A stretch of 64,000 bases of DNA, from contig CP142461.1 of NCBI GenBank assembly GCA_038049695.1, positions 25,055,001-25,119,000 on the forward strand, given 5' to 3'. Positions 45,090 through 56,029 of the stretch are shown here, piece by piece; position 1 is the first letter of the stretch; each line of letters opens with the position of its first letter. A program made the position numbers and the translations under genes. The notes below the pieces were generated by a model. That model did not search any database. It was not told the DNA's origin and saw only the letters and a program-made list of their open reading frames with translations. The stretch is from Cinnamomum chago. Its lineage: Eukaryota; Streptophyta; Magnoliopsida; Laurales; Lauraceae.

Positions 45090-46020
45090 TAATACATATG
45101 ATTTGTAAAGTTTGTTGAATCCAAAACATAAGATACATTTGAAAGAGATTTTCTTATGATGGAAAACAACAACCAAAGATTCAACCAAGTATATGGATCA
45201 TGTTACATCTAATTTCAAAGATGTTTCCATTAACATGATCTACTTAGATTTACCAAAGATAAAGTACTACTTGGATTGAATCAAATGGTTGTGCATCCAA
45301 AACAATAGATCAATTCAAAACATAAAACATGCTAAGGACACAACACATCATAGATTAACATGCTATTAAAGATTTACCAAAGATAAAACAAAAACATGAA
45401 AACATATGATATGTAAAGATGTTGAATCCAAAACATAAGATAGTTTTGAAAAAGATTTTCTTATGTTGAAAAACAACAACCAAAGATTCAACCAAGTATA
45501 TGGATCATGTTACATATAATTTCAAAGATGTTCCCATTAACATGATCTACTTAGATTTACCAAAAATAAAGTACTACTTGGATTGAATCAAATGGTGTTG
45601 TATCCAAAACAATAAATCAACTCAAAAAATAAAACATGCTAAGGATACAACACATCATAGGTTAACATGCTGCTAAAGATTTATCAAAGATAAAACAAAA
45701 CATGAAAACATATGATTTGTAAAGAAGTTGAATCCAAAACATAAGATAGTTTTGAAAGTGATTTTCTTATGTTGGAAAACAACAACCAAAGATTCACCCA
45801 AGTATATGGATCATGTTACATCTAATTTCAAAGATGTTTCCATTAACATGATCTACTTAGATTTACCAAAGATAAAGTACTACTTGGATAGAATCAATGG
45901 TGATGTATCCAAAACAATAAATCAATTCAAAACATAAACCATGTTAAGGATACAACACAACATAGTTTATCATGCTACAAATGATTTACCAAAAATAAAA
46001 CAAAGCATGAAAACATATGA
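45090..46020 (-). repeat. ~306-bp tandem repeat within the C2 LTR, three units
   Basis: The phrase ACATATGAT(T/A)TGTAAAG recurs at about 45094, 45402, 45708 and (partly) 46013. Each unit includes ACAACAACCAAAGATTCA, CAAGTATATGGATCATGTTA and CTACTTAGATTTACCAAA. Units are roughly 90-95% alike by eye. C1 and C3 LTRs lack this array. It accounts for most of the extra length of C2. Confidence 0.85.
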
Positions 46021-46183
46021 TTAAGGAAAGTAGAGCCTACTTGGAGATTTAACTTCATTAATCCAAGCTTTAGCTTTCCTAATGATCCCCTTCATCCCTT
46101 AGTTCATTTCCCTTCTATTTGCCTCAAAACCCCTCAAGGAGGGCCTTAAAATTCCCAACTTTTGGCAAAGGAAAGAACTCATA

Positions 46184-46344
46184 TTTATAGCAAAAAGTGC
46201 CCAACGGCTAGTCCCCGGTCGACCTGGAAACAGGTCTCGGTCGACCGGGAACACACAACGGTCAGAAATATGACCGTTGGTGCCCCAGGGCATTTTTCTA
46301 CCTGCAGTGTTCCCGGTCGACCTGGCCTGGCTCGGTCGACCTGG
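46184..46344 (-). promoter_or_regulatory. C2 LTR palindrome cassette and TATA box
   Basis: On the minus strand: two GGTCGACC-core palindromes, the CAACGGTCA ... TGACCGTTG dyad, two more palindromes (CCCGGTCGACCGAG and CCAGGTCGACCGGG), TAGCCGTTGG, then TATAAA (46184-46189). Confidence 0.65.
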
Positions 46345-46755
46345 TACACTGCAGTTTCTGGCCCGGGACCAAAATTCCCAAAATTGCAAATTTTTTGCGT
46401 ATTTCAAAGTTTTTCTTGGTGGAACTTTTTGGGCCATTAAATCAAGCTTGAATACAGGTTTTAAATCATTCTAAGGGGTTTAAAAACATGAAACAGACAA
46501 AGCCTAAAAAGATTCAAAACTTTAAAACCAAAGGCTAGCTTGATTTCTAAAACTCTTTTAAAAAACAAATGCATCCAAGTTTTAAAAGCAAATCATGCAT
46601 AAATTGAAACTTTTACAAATCTTAAAAACAATGCATGAATAAAACAAGATTTCAAGATTTCTCAAATCAATGCATATGTGTGTAAATCAAATGATGCTAG
46701 AATGATTATGCATCCATCAAATTGCAATCTACAAAAACCCTAACAGAAGGCTTCC

Positions 46756-49700
46756 TGTAAGACCCCGACCCGAGTGAACCCGATTAGTGCTAATTAAGTT
46801 GCGTGTTAGTACTAAGCTCGATTAGTGATTTTGACTAAGTTGAGTTTGGATTAGCTTTGATTATAGTTTTGGGCTAATTTGAATGTCTGGATTTGCTTTG
46901 TGTTAGTGGGGCCCTTTGGGGGTTCCTCTTTATGACATTTCATTTGTTTGAGGATTTATCGGAGGTTTTTACATTCATGATTTTATTCCTATTTTACCCG
47001 CTTTGATGATCCCGTTTTCGTTTGAGATCCCGAAACCCGAATTCTTGGCCTTGAGGGCAAAACAGTCATTGCACACCAAATCTGTACCCAAAACTTGATA
47101 TTCCCGAAACCCGCGAAACATATACTTTTTGGAAACTAGATATTTCGACGATCATTTCTTCCTTCTTCGTCGAATTCATCCGAGGTCGAGAGAGAGATGA
47201 TTTCAGCCTAAGTAGATTGTTAGTAGTGGAGCCCACTCCTCACTTGCTACAATAGGAGACCCTTCCCTTCCATTTTCATTTTCCAGCACAAGAGAGAGAA
47301 CTAGGGCTTGTTGAGCAACTTCTTCTTCTTCTTGCTTCCCATCACTCAATCCACTTCCAAGCTTGCACCAAGAGGAGATTGGAGGCCACCATCTTCTTCA
47401 TCTCCTTGAGAGCTTCCTTTACATAGCTTTTGTGGAACACACCAACCCTTACAAGATTTCCTTAGAGCTTGTCATTGCCATTAGAGAACCTTGCAAGTAA
47501 GTATTTCCCTTCATCTTCTAGATGTGTTATCTCCTAGCTCTTGAGAAGCTTCCTTATCATCCTTGGGAGATTTCCTTGCTATTTCATTGTTTTGACTCTT
47601 TTAGGGTTTGTTGTATTTGGGGTTTTTGCCTTGTAGTTGGATCATTGTCTTGGAGGACTTGATAGAGCTTGATTTCTTTGTTAGAAGACCTAAGGCAAGT
47701 GAATAAATGATTTTCCTAAGCTTTTATTAATTTTTGGACATTTTCCATTAATGTGCATTTATTGCTTTGTTTTGAAATGAATGCTCATGATAAGTATTAA
47801 TGACACATTTATAATCTTGGAGAAGTAGTGGTTTATGGCATTGAATGTCTTCTTGTTTTGTTGCAAAGGTTTATATAGATTGTGAAATGGTTCCCTTCTC
47901 CTTTTTCCTTGTGTTGAATGCATGGTTGATGAAGGAGAATATGGTTGATTTGATGGAGGATTTGTTGTAGTTTGAAGGGAGAAATAGACTCCTCATTTGA
48001 TGTGTAAGAAGGGCTAAAAGAAGGTTGTAAAAAGGAAGAGAAAGAGAGGAACTGAACTGCCCGGAATTCAGTCTCTGGACAGTTCGCTCGAGCGACCTGT
48101 CCAGAAGACGATACGGGTTTTCCAGTAACTTGGTCGCTCAAACGCATTTTAATAACCGCTCGACCGATGGGTTCGCTCGAGCGAACTCTTCGATTCGCTC
48201 GAGCGATGCAGTCTACATGGCATAGGCCACGTTGGAGGAGGCCTCGGTTTGAGTCCAGTGGGTTTTGAGATTTTTTTTTTGTGGACCTTGGCTACCCTCC
48301 TTGGACTCACTTGACCATATGTGAGAGTGTCTTGAGCCGATGCTCTTCACGGTTGGCTCGGATGCATCGAAGTTCAATCTATTTCAATCTTGAACGGGAT
48401 GGAACGACACGATATCTTCTTCATATCTAAATGCAAAGTCTATTTCCTTGGGTATCGTGAATTCTATTCCTTTCGGTGACTGAGTAGGTTGCTCGATGGT
48501 TCCGAGTTGACATCATACTTAGGATGGACCGTTTATAGTCTTGATTTTTCTATCATAGCATCTAGTACTATCCATGAGCTCATTTAAGGTTTTAAAAATA
48601 GTAAAAGTGCATAAGGAGCCCGGAATGTCTTCAAACGCAAAGAGTACCAAATCATTTCAATAATCGACATATGGGACCCCTATTCACTTAATTAGATCTT
48701 GAAATCAATATTTTCCCGGAATTGTAATAGTTCATTTTATTCTTCATTTCCAAGACTTACATTACATGACTTATTTTCCCCGAAAGCATTGTGTACACTT
48801 GCAATGGTTACTTGACCCGAAGTGCATTGCACCACTTGATATGTCAGTGTGCCCTTGAGCACCCCCGTCTTGCCCGTTTGATTATATACTTGTACTTGAT
48901 TTACTTGCATTGTCTCGATTGTATTTGACCTATGAGTCGGCACCACTAAGCTTGGATAACCTCGTTGGTTTGATCCACCGACTTGGAGATCCCCCTCTTG
49001 TCCCGCCAGCTGCAGTTTGGATCCCGATGCCCGGTCATTACCGTGGTCTTGTCCCGATACCGCAGATTGCTACTGTGGTCCCCGATGCCCGGCTCGCTAC
49101 CGTGGTCATGTATAGTATATGTATTTATATGAGATCCCCTGTTTCTCCTCACCTTGAGTGACTGAGATCAGGACCTAGTTATTGCTCTATCACCTTAGTG
49201 ATAGAGGACTTAGCTTCGTGTGGTCGTCATCTTGCTTGTTCCTGATTCCTTGGATACCCTATGAGTTTTATCTTGTTTACATGTTTTCTAGCAAATGATT
49301 TATCTATTTATGAGAGTTTTTGCTTAAACAGATTTCCATGCTTTTCGAGATATTTCATCTATTTTATGTTGTTGCATCTTCTCACTCTCTTGCCAAACCG
49401 TCGTGTCTGACCCTTTGCTTTGGTACTCAGGTCCCGTTGCCGGTTTCCTTGAGGAGGAGCCGGAGGAGGTGGTAGGTGAGCTGCAACCTCTAGTTGAGTG
49501 GCGTGCTGACGATGTCATGTAGACATCGGGTTGCCAAGAGGCGTAACATTTTGGGGAGAACTTTTTAACCATTCCTTTGGGTTATTCTTTTGTAGTATTG
49601 GCCTTTGTTGGCCTCTAATTTTGGGGAATGTAGCTAAATGATATTTTGTCTAACTTTAACAACTTTTGGAAAACTTGCTTTAGATCATTGCTCATTCTGA

Positions 49701-49936
49701 TACAGTTTGATATTTGATATTAATGCTTGCATGATTAGAGATAGTCTACTATTTGATTTGCTACACGCTTCCGCACTCAAAAGAAATGTTCATGCAAGGT
49801 TGTGATATCCTCACCGCGGACACCTGTGGGAAATTGAATAAGTTCTATATTGTGGATGTAGATAATCATCACCAATCATCATCCACTCATTAGTCCAGAT
49901 CCCGGATTGGGGATTTCCCGGTCCGGGGTCGCGACA
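46756..49936 (-). mobile_element. G3: solo LTR of family G, opposite orientation to G2 and G4, TSD CTTCC
   Basis: A 3181-bp unit, TGTAAGACCCCGACCC ... CCGGGGTCGCGACA, flanked by CTTCC at 46751-46755 and 49937-49941. It inserted 5 bp beyond the right target duplication of C2, in the same TNPA-like intron. It has the palindrome cluster (48081-48208), the CCACGGTA minisatellite and no internal region. The termini form an imperfect inverted repeat. Confidence 0.9.
48081..48208. repeat. G3 palindrome cluster, TTCGCTCGAGCGAA type
   Basis: Dyads AGTTCGCTCGAGCGACC, GGTTCGCTCGAGCGAAC and ATTCGCTCGAGCGATG, with decayed copies between them (GGTCGCTCAAACGC, CCGCTCGACCG). Confidence 0.8.
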
Positions 49937-49941
49937 CTTCC

Positions 49942-50678
49942 CAATGGATCAAGCTGTCATCTGGTCCCTGAAGGCCCATCTTGACATGCCTACCTTGTCT
50001 CCACATCCATGGCTTCTTGTAAATAAAGTGTAATAAACAACCACATGACATGAGGTTCACTCATAGCAAAAGTCACAATTGTTGGGTATGCACCCATCTG
50101 TCCTCTTTTTCCTTCTTGTTTGTATAGAAACCGTGTGAATATGTACTAATAAGGAAACCCAGTAGGCAAATCCAATTCTATCTAATGGTCAACAATTCCA
50201 TTGAGATAATATCTCACTCACTAATTCTGTACAACTGGCATACAGCCTGACATGATGTGTAAATACCGTGTAAATCTTTGCCTACATACTTTATAAATTG
50301 AATGAGAAACCACCATGGATTTATGGTGGAATAGTCTTCATCAATTAGTTTCTATTATCATAGTTTGGACCATACACATCACTTCGTTTGGGCAAGGGAA
50401 GTTCCAACCCATAACAGGCATCCTCCTTTTCTATGGCATGATTTAAATGTCATGTTCCCTGGTATATTTTCGGTTGCCTCATAAATTTAGTTCAATAAAT
50501 TCCATGTTTGTGTTTCATGGTGATGGCTTTAAGTCCTCTTTCTCCCTCAAATTATTTGCCATAAAGGACATGCCAGTGGCTTCATTATGTTGCCTTTGGT
50601 ATTCTCCTACTTTTGCCCTCATTATGTTTGTGTTTCTTTCTCTTAATTTGATGTATGCTTATGGTTTTACAAATACAG
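49942..50678 (+). other. CACTA intron remainder before TNPA-like exon e
   Basis: Continues the intron interrupted at 30648 by C2 and at 46755 by G3. It is AT-rich, with no coding domain recognised, and ends in the acceptor ...ACAAATACAG. Confidence 0.6.
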
Positions 50679-50924
50679 CAACAAGTCAAGAAATACAAAG
50701 TAGAAGAAAATGGTTCTTCTTTTGGAGATGATGCTATTGCGAAGGTACTTGGTCCTGATCCACGAGGACGAGTAAGAGGGCTTGGATATGGAGCAACACT
50801 TTCAAAGGTGGCGGGTCAAACACAAATGAGGGACAAAGTTAATAAATTAGAAAATGAACTTTTATCCTTGAAAAACCAAATGAACAGTTTCATTGCAATG
50901 GTCGGGAAAGGTGGAAATACTACA
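50679..50924 (+). CDS. TNPA-like exon e
   Basis: A 246-bp phase-0 exon after ...TACAAATACAG. It encodes QQVKKYKVEENGSSFGDD, then AIAKVLGPDPRGRVRGLGYG, then a coiled coil (MRDKVNKLENELLSLKNQMN). The GP(D/E)xxGRVRGLG motif with a following leucine-zipper-like helix is typical of Ptta/En/Spm proteins, where the helix probably mediates dimerisation. The donor is GTAAGC at 50925. Confidence 0.88.
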
Positions 50925-51004
50925 GTAAGCACTCAAATATATTGCTTTTAATTATTATGAGACTTTTCTATTTATTCGTTGAGCTGAATATAAGTTGATT
51001 ACAG

Positions 51005-51415
51005 CAAAAAGATAATGGAAGTGTTCAACATTCTGCCAACGACTACATGTCACAAAGCAACAGAATTGAACCTCCAAGTGCAATGCAGAATTCTGTTCAT
51101 GGGACAACACAAACTAAGCAAAAAGACCAGACAGGTGTTTGTAATTCCAATCAGGGGAGCTCAAGATGCAAATTGCTAAGTTGGCTCGACGCAACTAAAG
51201 AAGTTGTTGCAACTGGTGAAATTCTATCAAGGGATTCTTCATCACTTGTTCATCATGTTCCTCTTGGTGCTGAATGTTGGAAAGTTTCTTTGCAACATGT
51301 AGTAAAGGGTAATGAGAGTTTGATTCTCTATCGACCAACTCGGGAAGCTTTTCTTCTGAATGAAGTACTGGGAAGCACAATTGCATGGCCGATCAAGTAC
51401 ATTATACCTTGTTAG
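51005..51415 (+). CDS. TNPA-like exon f (last coding exon)
   Basis: Starts after GATTACAG and stays open to TAG at 51413-51415. A polar linker of about 60 residues leads into a globular domain: LLSWLDATKEVVATGEILSR, then HHVPLGAECWKVSLQHVVKG, then a ...AWPIKYI end. This is the pattern of the small C-terminal domain of plant Tnp1/En/Spm-like proteins (VA.G.I...D....HG..LG...KV.V......A.L....L.D....IAWP). It is undamaged as far as I can read. Confidence 0.85.
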   Translation, partial: QKDNGSVQHSANDYMSQSNRIEPPSAMQNSVHGTTQTKQKDQTGVCNSNQGSSRCKLLSWLDATKEVVATGEILSRDSSSLVHHVPLGAECWKVSLQHVVKGNESLILYRPTREAFLLNEVLGSTIAWPIKYIIPC

Positions 51416-52563
51416 AAGATGAGAGGTAAAAAATCTTCGATTGAGTTTTTGGGTTTCAAATCTTCAAGTCTATATTATCTTGAACCTGCTTGTGGGAATT
51501 AGGATTGGACTTTTAAACCTTTCTCATGCTACCTGCAACTTAGTTTAAAGTTTGAATAATGAGTTTTCATGAACTTGTCTATTGCCTAATTTGCAACAAT
51601 ACAAGTAGGGGAAAAATAAGAGGAGAAATTCCAAGACTTACTGGTTACAATCCTTGTATCTGAGTTAGTAGCTCAAACCTCGATTCATTTAGATCCTGTA
51701 AAAAAAAAATCCGAAAAAAAGAAAAATACATAAATGAAATGGTATGAAGGAGACCTGTGCAGTTTCCACAGAAGTGAAATGGGAAGTTTCATTTGGTATG
51801 AAGGAGACCTGTGCAGTGTAAAGCAGATCCCTGTAAAAAAATGCCCGAAATCACCCCTTGGCTCTCCCCCTCCAAAAAACACACACACGTGAAAGAGAGA
51901 AATTCCACAATTCAAAACAGGAGAATATCACCCAAAAGAAATTATTAGGAATTGGAAAGCTATCAGGACTGCTTTGCCCTGCGTGGGAGCTTTGCCGTAC
52001 ATGCAGGGGTGGCAATACAGCATGGGAAATAAATTGTTTCTATGTTTATGTCTCTGTCTTTGGTGATTGATTGATTTTCTTTTTTAGAGCTCCTTTGAAG
52101 CCGATCTAGAGGGATGGGACTGACTGACTATAGCCTGATTTATAATGATTCCTCCATGAACAATATGGAAGTTGTTAGAATTTACTGGAACTCTTTATTG
52201 GAGCATTACTATGCGCGTAAATTACTCTAAAGTAACTCTAAACTGTACACCAGTTCCTAGGAAGGGATTGATGTCGTCCACAGTGACTCTTAAATGATCT
52301 TTGTGAACCCTTTAATTTGCTTGATCACTTCAAAAAGCAAGTCTTCAAATTCTCATGATTCTTTTATCCATGGGGCTATAGGCATACACCATAAGATTCA
52401 ATCTTTTGTGTTCTTTCGAAGTCTTTTAGATGTCTCTAGAGTTTCTTTCCTTGTTAAATAAACGACAAATATTGCTCCATTGGGTTGCTTTTTTTTTATT
52501 ATTTGGGTTTTCCGCACTTCAAGCCCTAAAAATCGCCTTGAAGTTAAAGCACTTTGAACTTCT
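51416..52563 (+). other. CACTA sequence downstream of the TNPA-like gene
   Basis: 3' untranslated and spacer DNA. A 27-bp phrase (AAATGGTATGAAGGAGACCT, then GTGCAGT) occurs at about 51738 and again at about 51791, so there is a ~54-bp duplication. No gene is seen. It ends in CTTCT (52559-52563), the left target duplication of A3. Confidence 0.55.
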
Positions 52564-54195
52564 TGATAGAGTTTTTGTTTTGTTGCAATTTGATAGGATG
52601 CATTCAATTTCATAAAGCATGTCCTCTCATTCATTCTTGGTTTTATTCCTAGGATCTTCATGCATATTTCTCATTCTTGATCTTTGTATTTATCTTTTGA
52701 TATGCATGGTTTTCATTTCAGTTTGTCCCTGAAGTTGTTGGAGTTGTTGATTTCTAAAATCATCCAAGCTTTCCAAGGTTTCTATCTTTAAAATCTTTAT
52801 TTTGATTTGGAGTTTTCATGGCTTTAAAATTCAGTTTTCATCTTCTTTCAGTCATGATTTATTGCTTGGTTTTTATATCTCAAAGTCCCCTGGAAGATGC
52901 CCTCAAAAGTTTCATGTTTCACTCATTTTTCAAAAATCTGGGCATCTGCCAGTGTTGCCGGTCGACCGGGCCAAGCTTGCCGGTCGACCGGGATCACTGC
53001 AGCTTTTTAGTGCAGTTTCTGACCTGAAGCTCCAACGGTCAGATATATGACCGTTGTGCTTTCCCGGTCGACCGAGACCTGTTTCCAGGTCGACCGGGGA
53101 CTAGCCGTTGGCAACTTTTTCTTTATAAAAAGTGGCTTTTTGGTTGAAGAAAGTGGCTGACCTTAGAGGGACTTTTGAGGCCAAGGATTAGCAACTTCTC
53201 AAGAGCATTTTCAAAGGGATTATGAAGCCATTCCATTAAGTCAACCTTTGATCTTCAAATGGGTGTGCTTTCTTTAATCCTAGTCTTTTTAAAATCATGT
53301 TTTGTTTCAAATCTTTGATCTCTTTCAATACATGATTAACAAGTTGCTTTCCTATTAAAATGTTGTCCTTCATAACATGCTTAATACTTTAGTAATCTCA
53401 TATGCTATGAATACAACATATTGTCATTGCTTCACATGAAATTGTTTTTCTTGTTTCAACATCAACTTGTTAGACTTTAATTTGTCTTCTTTGAAAACAA
53501 GATAGTTAACATTGTTAAACTCATGTGTTAGACAACCCACTCTTTCTCAATCATTTGATTATCATCTTTGCATCATTCAAGATTGTATCTTTTCAAAAGG
53601 AGAAAGAGTAATTTCTAGTAAATGCATTTTTCATAAACTTTGTCATACATATGCATATTTCTGGATCTTAAGTTTTCACTTTCTAATTAGCCTATTTAGA
53701 GGCACTCCATTGCACTTCATTGCTCTCTTAATCCATGCATTCTTAGGCATATTTCTTAAGAGAAAAATTGTATGTTGTAAAGGTTTATGCTTAGCCTTGA
53801 AAAGCATATGGTGTAAAGGTTTATGCTTAGCCTTGAAAAGTATAGTGTTGATTGTAAGGTTTGAGGTGATCCTTAACCTTAATTGAAGTTAGTGAATACC
53901 GATAAGTGTATCGGGAGTGGATGTAGGCAATTTTGGCCGAACCACTATAAATGTGCTTGTCATGGTGATTGCTCTCTTGCTCTCTTTTTCATGAATGATT
54001 CTCTTTTGGTTGTATGGAGATTGTTGTTGGTGATTACTTGTGTATGCATATATTAGAAATCCTTATCTATCACAAGATAATTAATCTTCATCACATCTTA
54101 ATTGACTTAAAAGTTGAAAGAATTAAAATTGGTCTAGGTTGTTAGAGCTCATCCTATTCACCCCCCCCCCTCTAGGATTCGATCTTGGTCTTTCA
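52564..54195 (+). repeat. A3 5' LTR (1632 bp)
   Basis: Starts TGATAGAG (other copies TGTTAGAG) and ends GGTCTTTCA next to the primer site. It has the palindrome cassette at 52957-53130 and two TTATGCTTAGCC hairpin units near 53785-53840. Confidence 0.93.
52957..53130 (+). promoter_or_regulatory. A3 5' LTR palindrome cassette and TATA box
   Basis: CCGGTCGACCGG twice, CAACGGTCA ... TGACCGTTG, CCGGTCGACCGA and AGGTCGACCGG, TAGCCGTTGGC, TATAAAA at 53124-53130. Confidence 0.68.
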
Positions 54196-54282
54196 ATTGG
54201 TATCAGAGCCTAGGTGCTCTTGTTTAGGTCTTATCACCTAGAGTTAGAATCCTAGTGAGTGGTTTTATTTTGTTGCCACCAT

Positions 54283-55930
54283 GCAATCTCAATTGGGTGA
54301 GGGAAATGCAACCAATAGACCTCCCTTGTTTAATGGAACACACTATCGCTATTGGAAAGTTAGAATGCAAGTGTTCTAAGAATCCCAAAACTTAGATGTG
54401 TGGAACATTATTGAAGATGGCTATCATTCTCCCACTACCACAGAAAAAGACTCCGAGGGTAATGTTATATCCATAAAAATCAAACCCAAAAACACTTGGA
54501 CTCAAGGAGAAAAGGATAGAGCAAACTTAAATGCTAAGGCAAAAAATTCTCTATATTGTGCTCTATCTCAAGAAGAATTTAATAGAGTAGTTAATTGCAC
54601 CACTGCTAAGGAAATTTGGGATACCCTAGAGACCACCCATGAAGGCACAGATCAAGTCAAGATAGCCAAAATTCAAATGTTGACCTCTAAATTAGAAGAC
54701 ATTAAGATGCTTGAAGAAGAAACATTTGATGAATTCTATTCTAAGTTCATGGAAATTATCAATTCTCTTATAGGTCTAGGAGAAAAGATGGATGAATCTA
54801 AAGCTGTTAGAAAAATTTTAAGATCTCTCACAAAAAGATTCAAACCTAAAATTGTTGCCATAACAGAAAGCAAGGATGTTGATAAAATCAAAATTGAAGA
54901 ACTAAGAGGAAATCTCCTTACATATGAATTAGACTTTGGAGTTCAAGACAAAAAGAAAGGAGTAGCCTTTTCCTCTCATTCCAAAGAAAATGAAAGTGAT
55001 GTTGATAGTGATGAGGACAATGCTTTATTTGTTAAGAAATTTAAAAGTTTCTTTAAGAACAACAATATCAATAGGAAGTTTGATGAAAGCAAAAGTCCTA
55101 GATTATCCCAAAGGATCATTTATTAAAAAGGATGTGCAATGTCACAATTGCAAGGGGTTTGGACACATTGCCCAAAATTGCTCCACCCCTAAAGAATTTG
55201 AAAAAGGAGACAAGAAAGGAAAGAAGGCTCTAAACATAACTTGGGATGAGGAAGATGAAGAGTGTGACAAAAATGAATCCTCTAATGATGAAGATGAAAA
55301 TTACCCTAATTGGCTTCTACTCTCTTCTATTGAAGATCCTAATGAGCATAATGCATTAATAGATGACACATTAGGGCAAGAAGAAACTAATGAAGAAGAT
55401 GAGGATAATGGAATCCAACAAGCTTATAATGAACTATATGAAAATTGGGAAATCTTACTTAAGAAAAATAAAATTTTAAAAGAAGATTCCAAAAAGCTTG
55501 TAAATGAAGTAAGTATCATAAAAGATGAATTGAAATTAACAATCAATGAGAAAAACAACTTGGAACATCAAGTCACCACTCTTAATGAAGATTTAACTCA
55601 TGCTCAAAAACAAATTCATAATTTACAATCCAAACTTGAATCTAGTCAACTTGAAACAAGCTCTCTCCAAATAAAACTTAATAAAGGAAAATTCATTGTT
55701 GACAAATTCACCTTGGGAAATGACAAATTTTATCAAATGTTGGGCATGCATAAAATTTATGGTGACAAGAGTGGAATAGGTTTTGAAGGTTCCCCTAGTA
55801 ACATGAAGAATAGTTCTCAAACCTCTACTAAGAGTCCCCACAAACCTATAGTTGAGAGAAACTATACACCTAGATGGACTTGTCACTTTTGCAATCGTAG
55901 TGGACATTTGGTCCCTAATTGCCCATACAA
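54283..55930 (+). pseudogene. A3 gag remnant
   Basis: Fossil gag beginning MQSQLGEGNATNRPPLFNG, with the conserved FNGTHYRYWKVRM start of copia gag. Next is the UBN2-type capsid-like region (about 54400-54960; KEIWDTLETTHEGTDQVK), a first zinc knuckle CHNCKGFGHIAQNC (about 55140), an acidic region, a coiled coil (about 55430-55690) and a second knuckle CHFCNRSGHLVPNC (about 55881). The two knuckles and the coiled coil make this a long, Sirevirus-style gag. It is broken. Confidence 0.85.
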
Positions 55931-56029
55931 AATTAGGTTGTCTCTCAAAAATCCCTCTAGAATACCTTTCAAATTTGTACCCAAGAACATTCCCTATAAA
56001 TCCCCTTTATCCACTTGGATGGTAAAAGG

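Larger units (their letters stand above)
30649..46745 (-). mobile_element. C2: solo LTR of family C, minus strand, TSD GAAGG, split by C1
   Basis: Reads TGAAAGTCCTGGGATCC (complement of the LTR 3' end) at 30649 to ...AAAAACCCTAACA at 46745, flanked by GAAGG at 30644-30648 and 46746-46750. C1 is inserted in it (31479-45045). The two C2 parts, 30649-31478 and 45051-46745, give about 2.5 kb, longer than C1's LTR mainly because of a ~306-bp tandem repeat at 45090-46020. It holds the palindrome cassette on the minus strand (46184-46344). No primer site or internal sequence is present, so it is a solo LTR lying in a TNPA-like intron. Confidence 0.88.
13317..51415 (+). pseudogene. Second CACTA gene, Ptta/TNPA (En/Spm)-like, split by nested insertions over 38 kb
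   Basis: In the En/Spm family the TNPA-class protein binds subterminal repeats and assists the transposase. The exons recognised are 13317-13721, 13816-13918 continued at 29190-29302, 29382-29474, 29545-29661, 50679-50924 and 51005-51415, ending at TAG. All introns seen are phase 0 with GT-AG borders. Successive exons give a Ptta-type helical DNA-binding-like region (LTAEFIAQIWEHI, FAKLRRHWRDHR), the RKGFARLEDEM block, a GPDPRGRVRGLG plus coiled-coil block, and a C-terminal domain resembling the Tnp1/En/Spm family. Element B splits one exon, and C2 (with everything in it) and G3 lie in one intron. The first reading frame opens without an ATG, so an upstream exon is likely missing from my call. 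No stop occurs inside the roughly 500 codons recognised. Confidence 0.82.
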
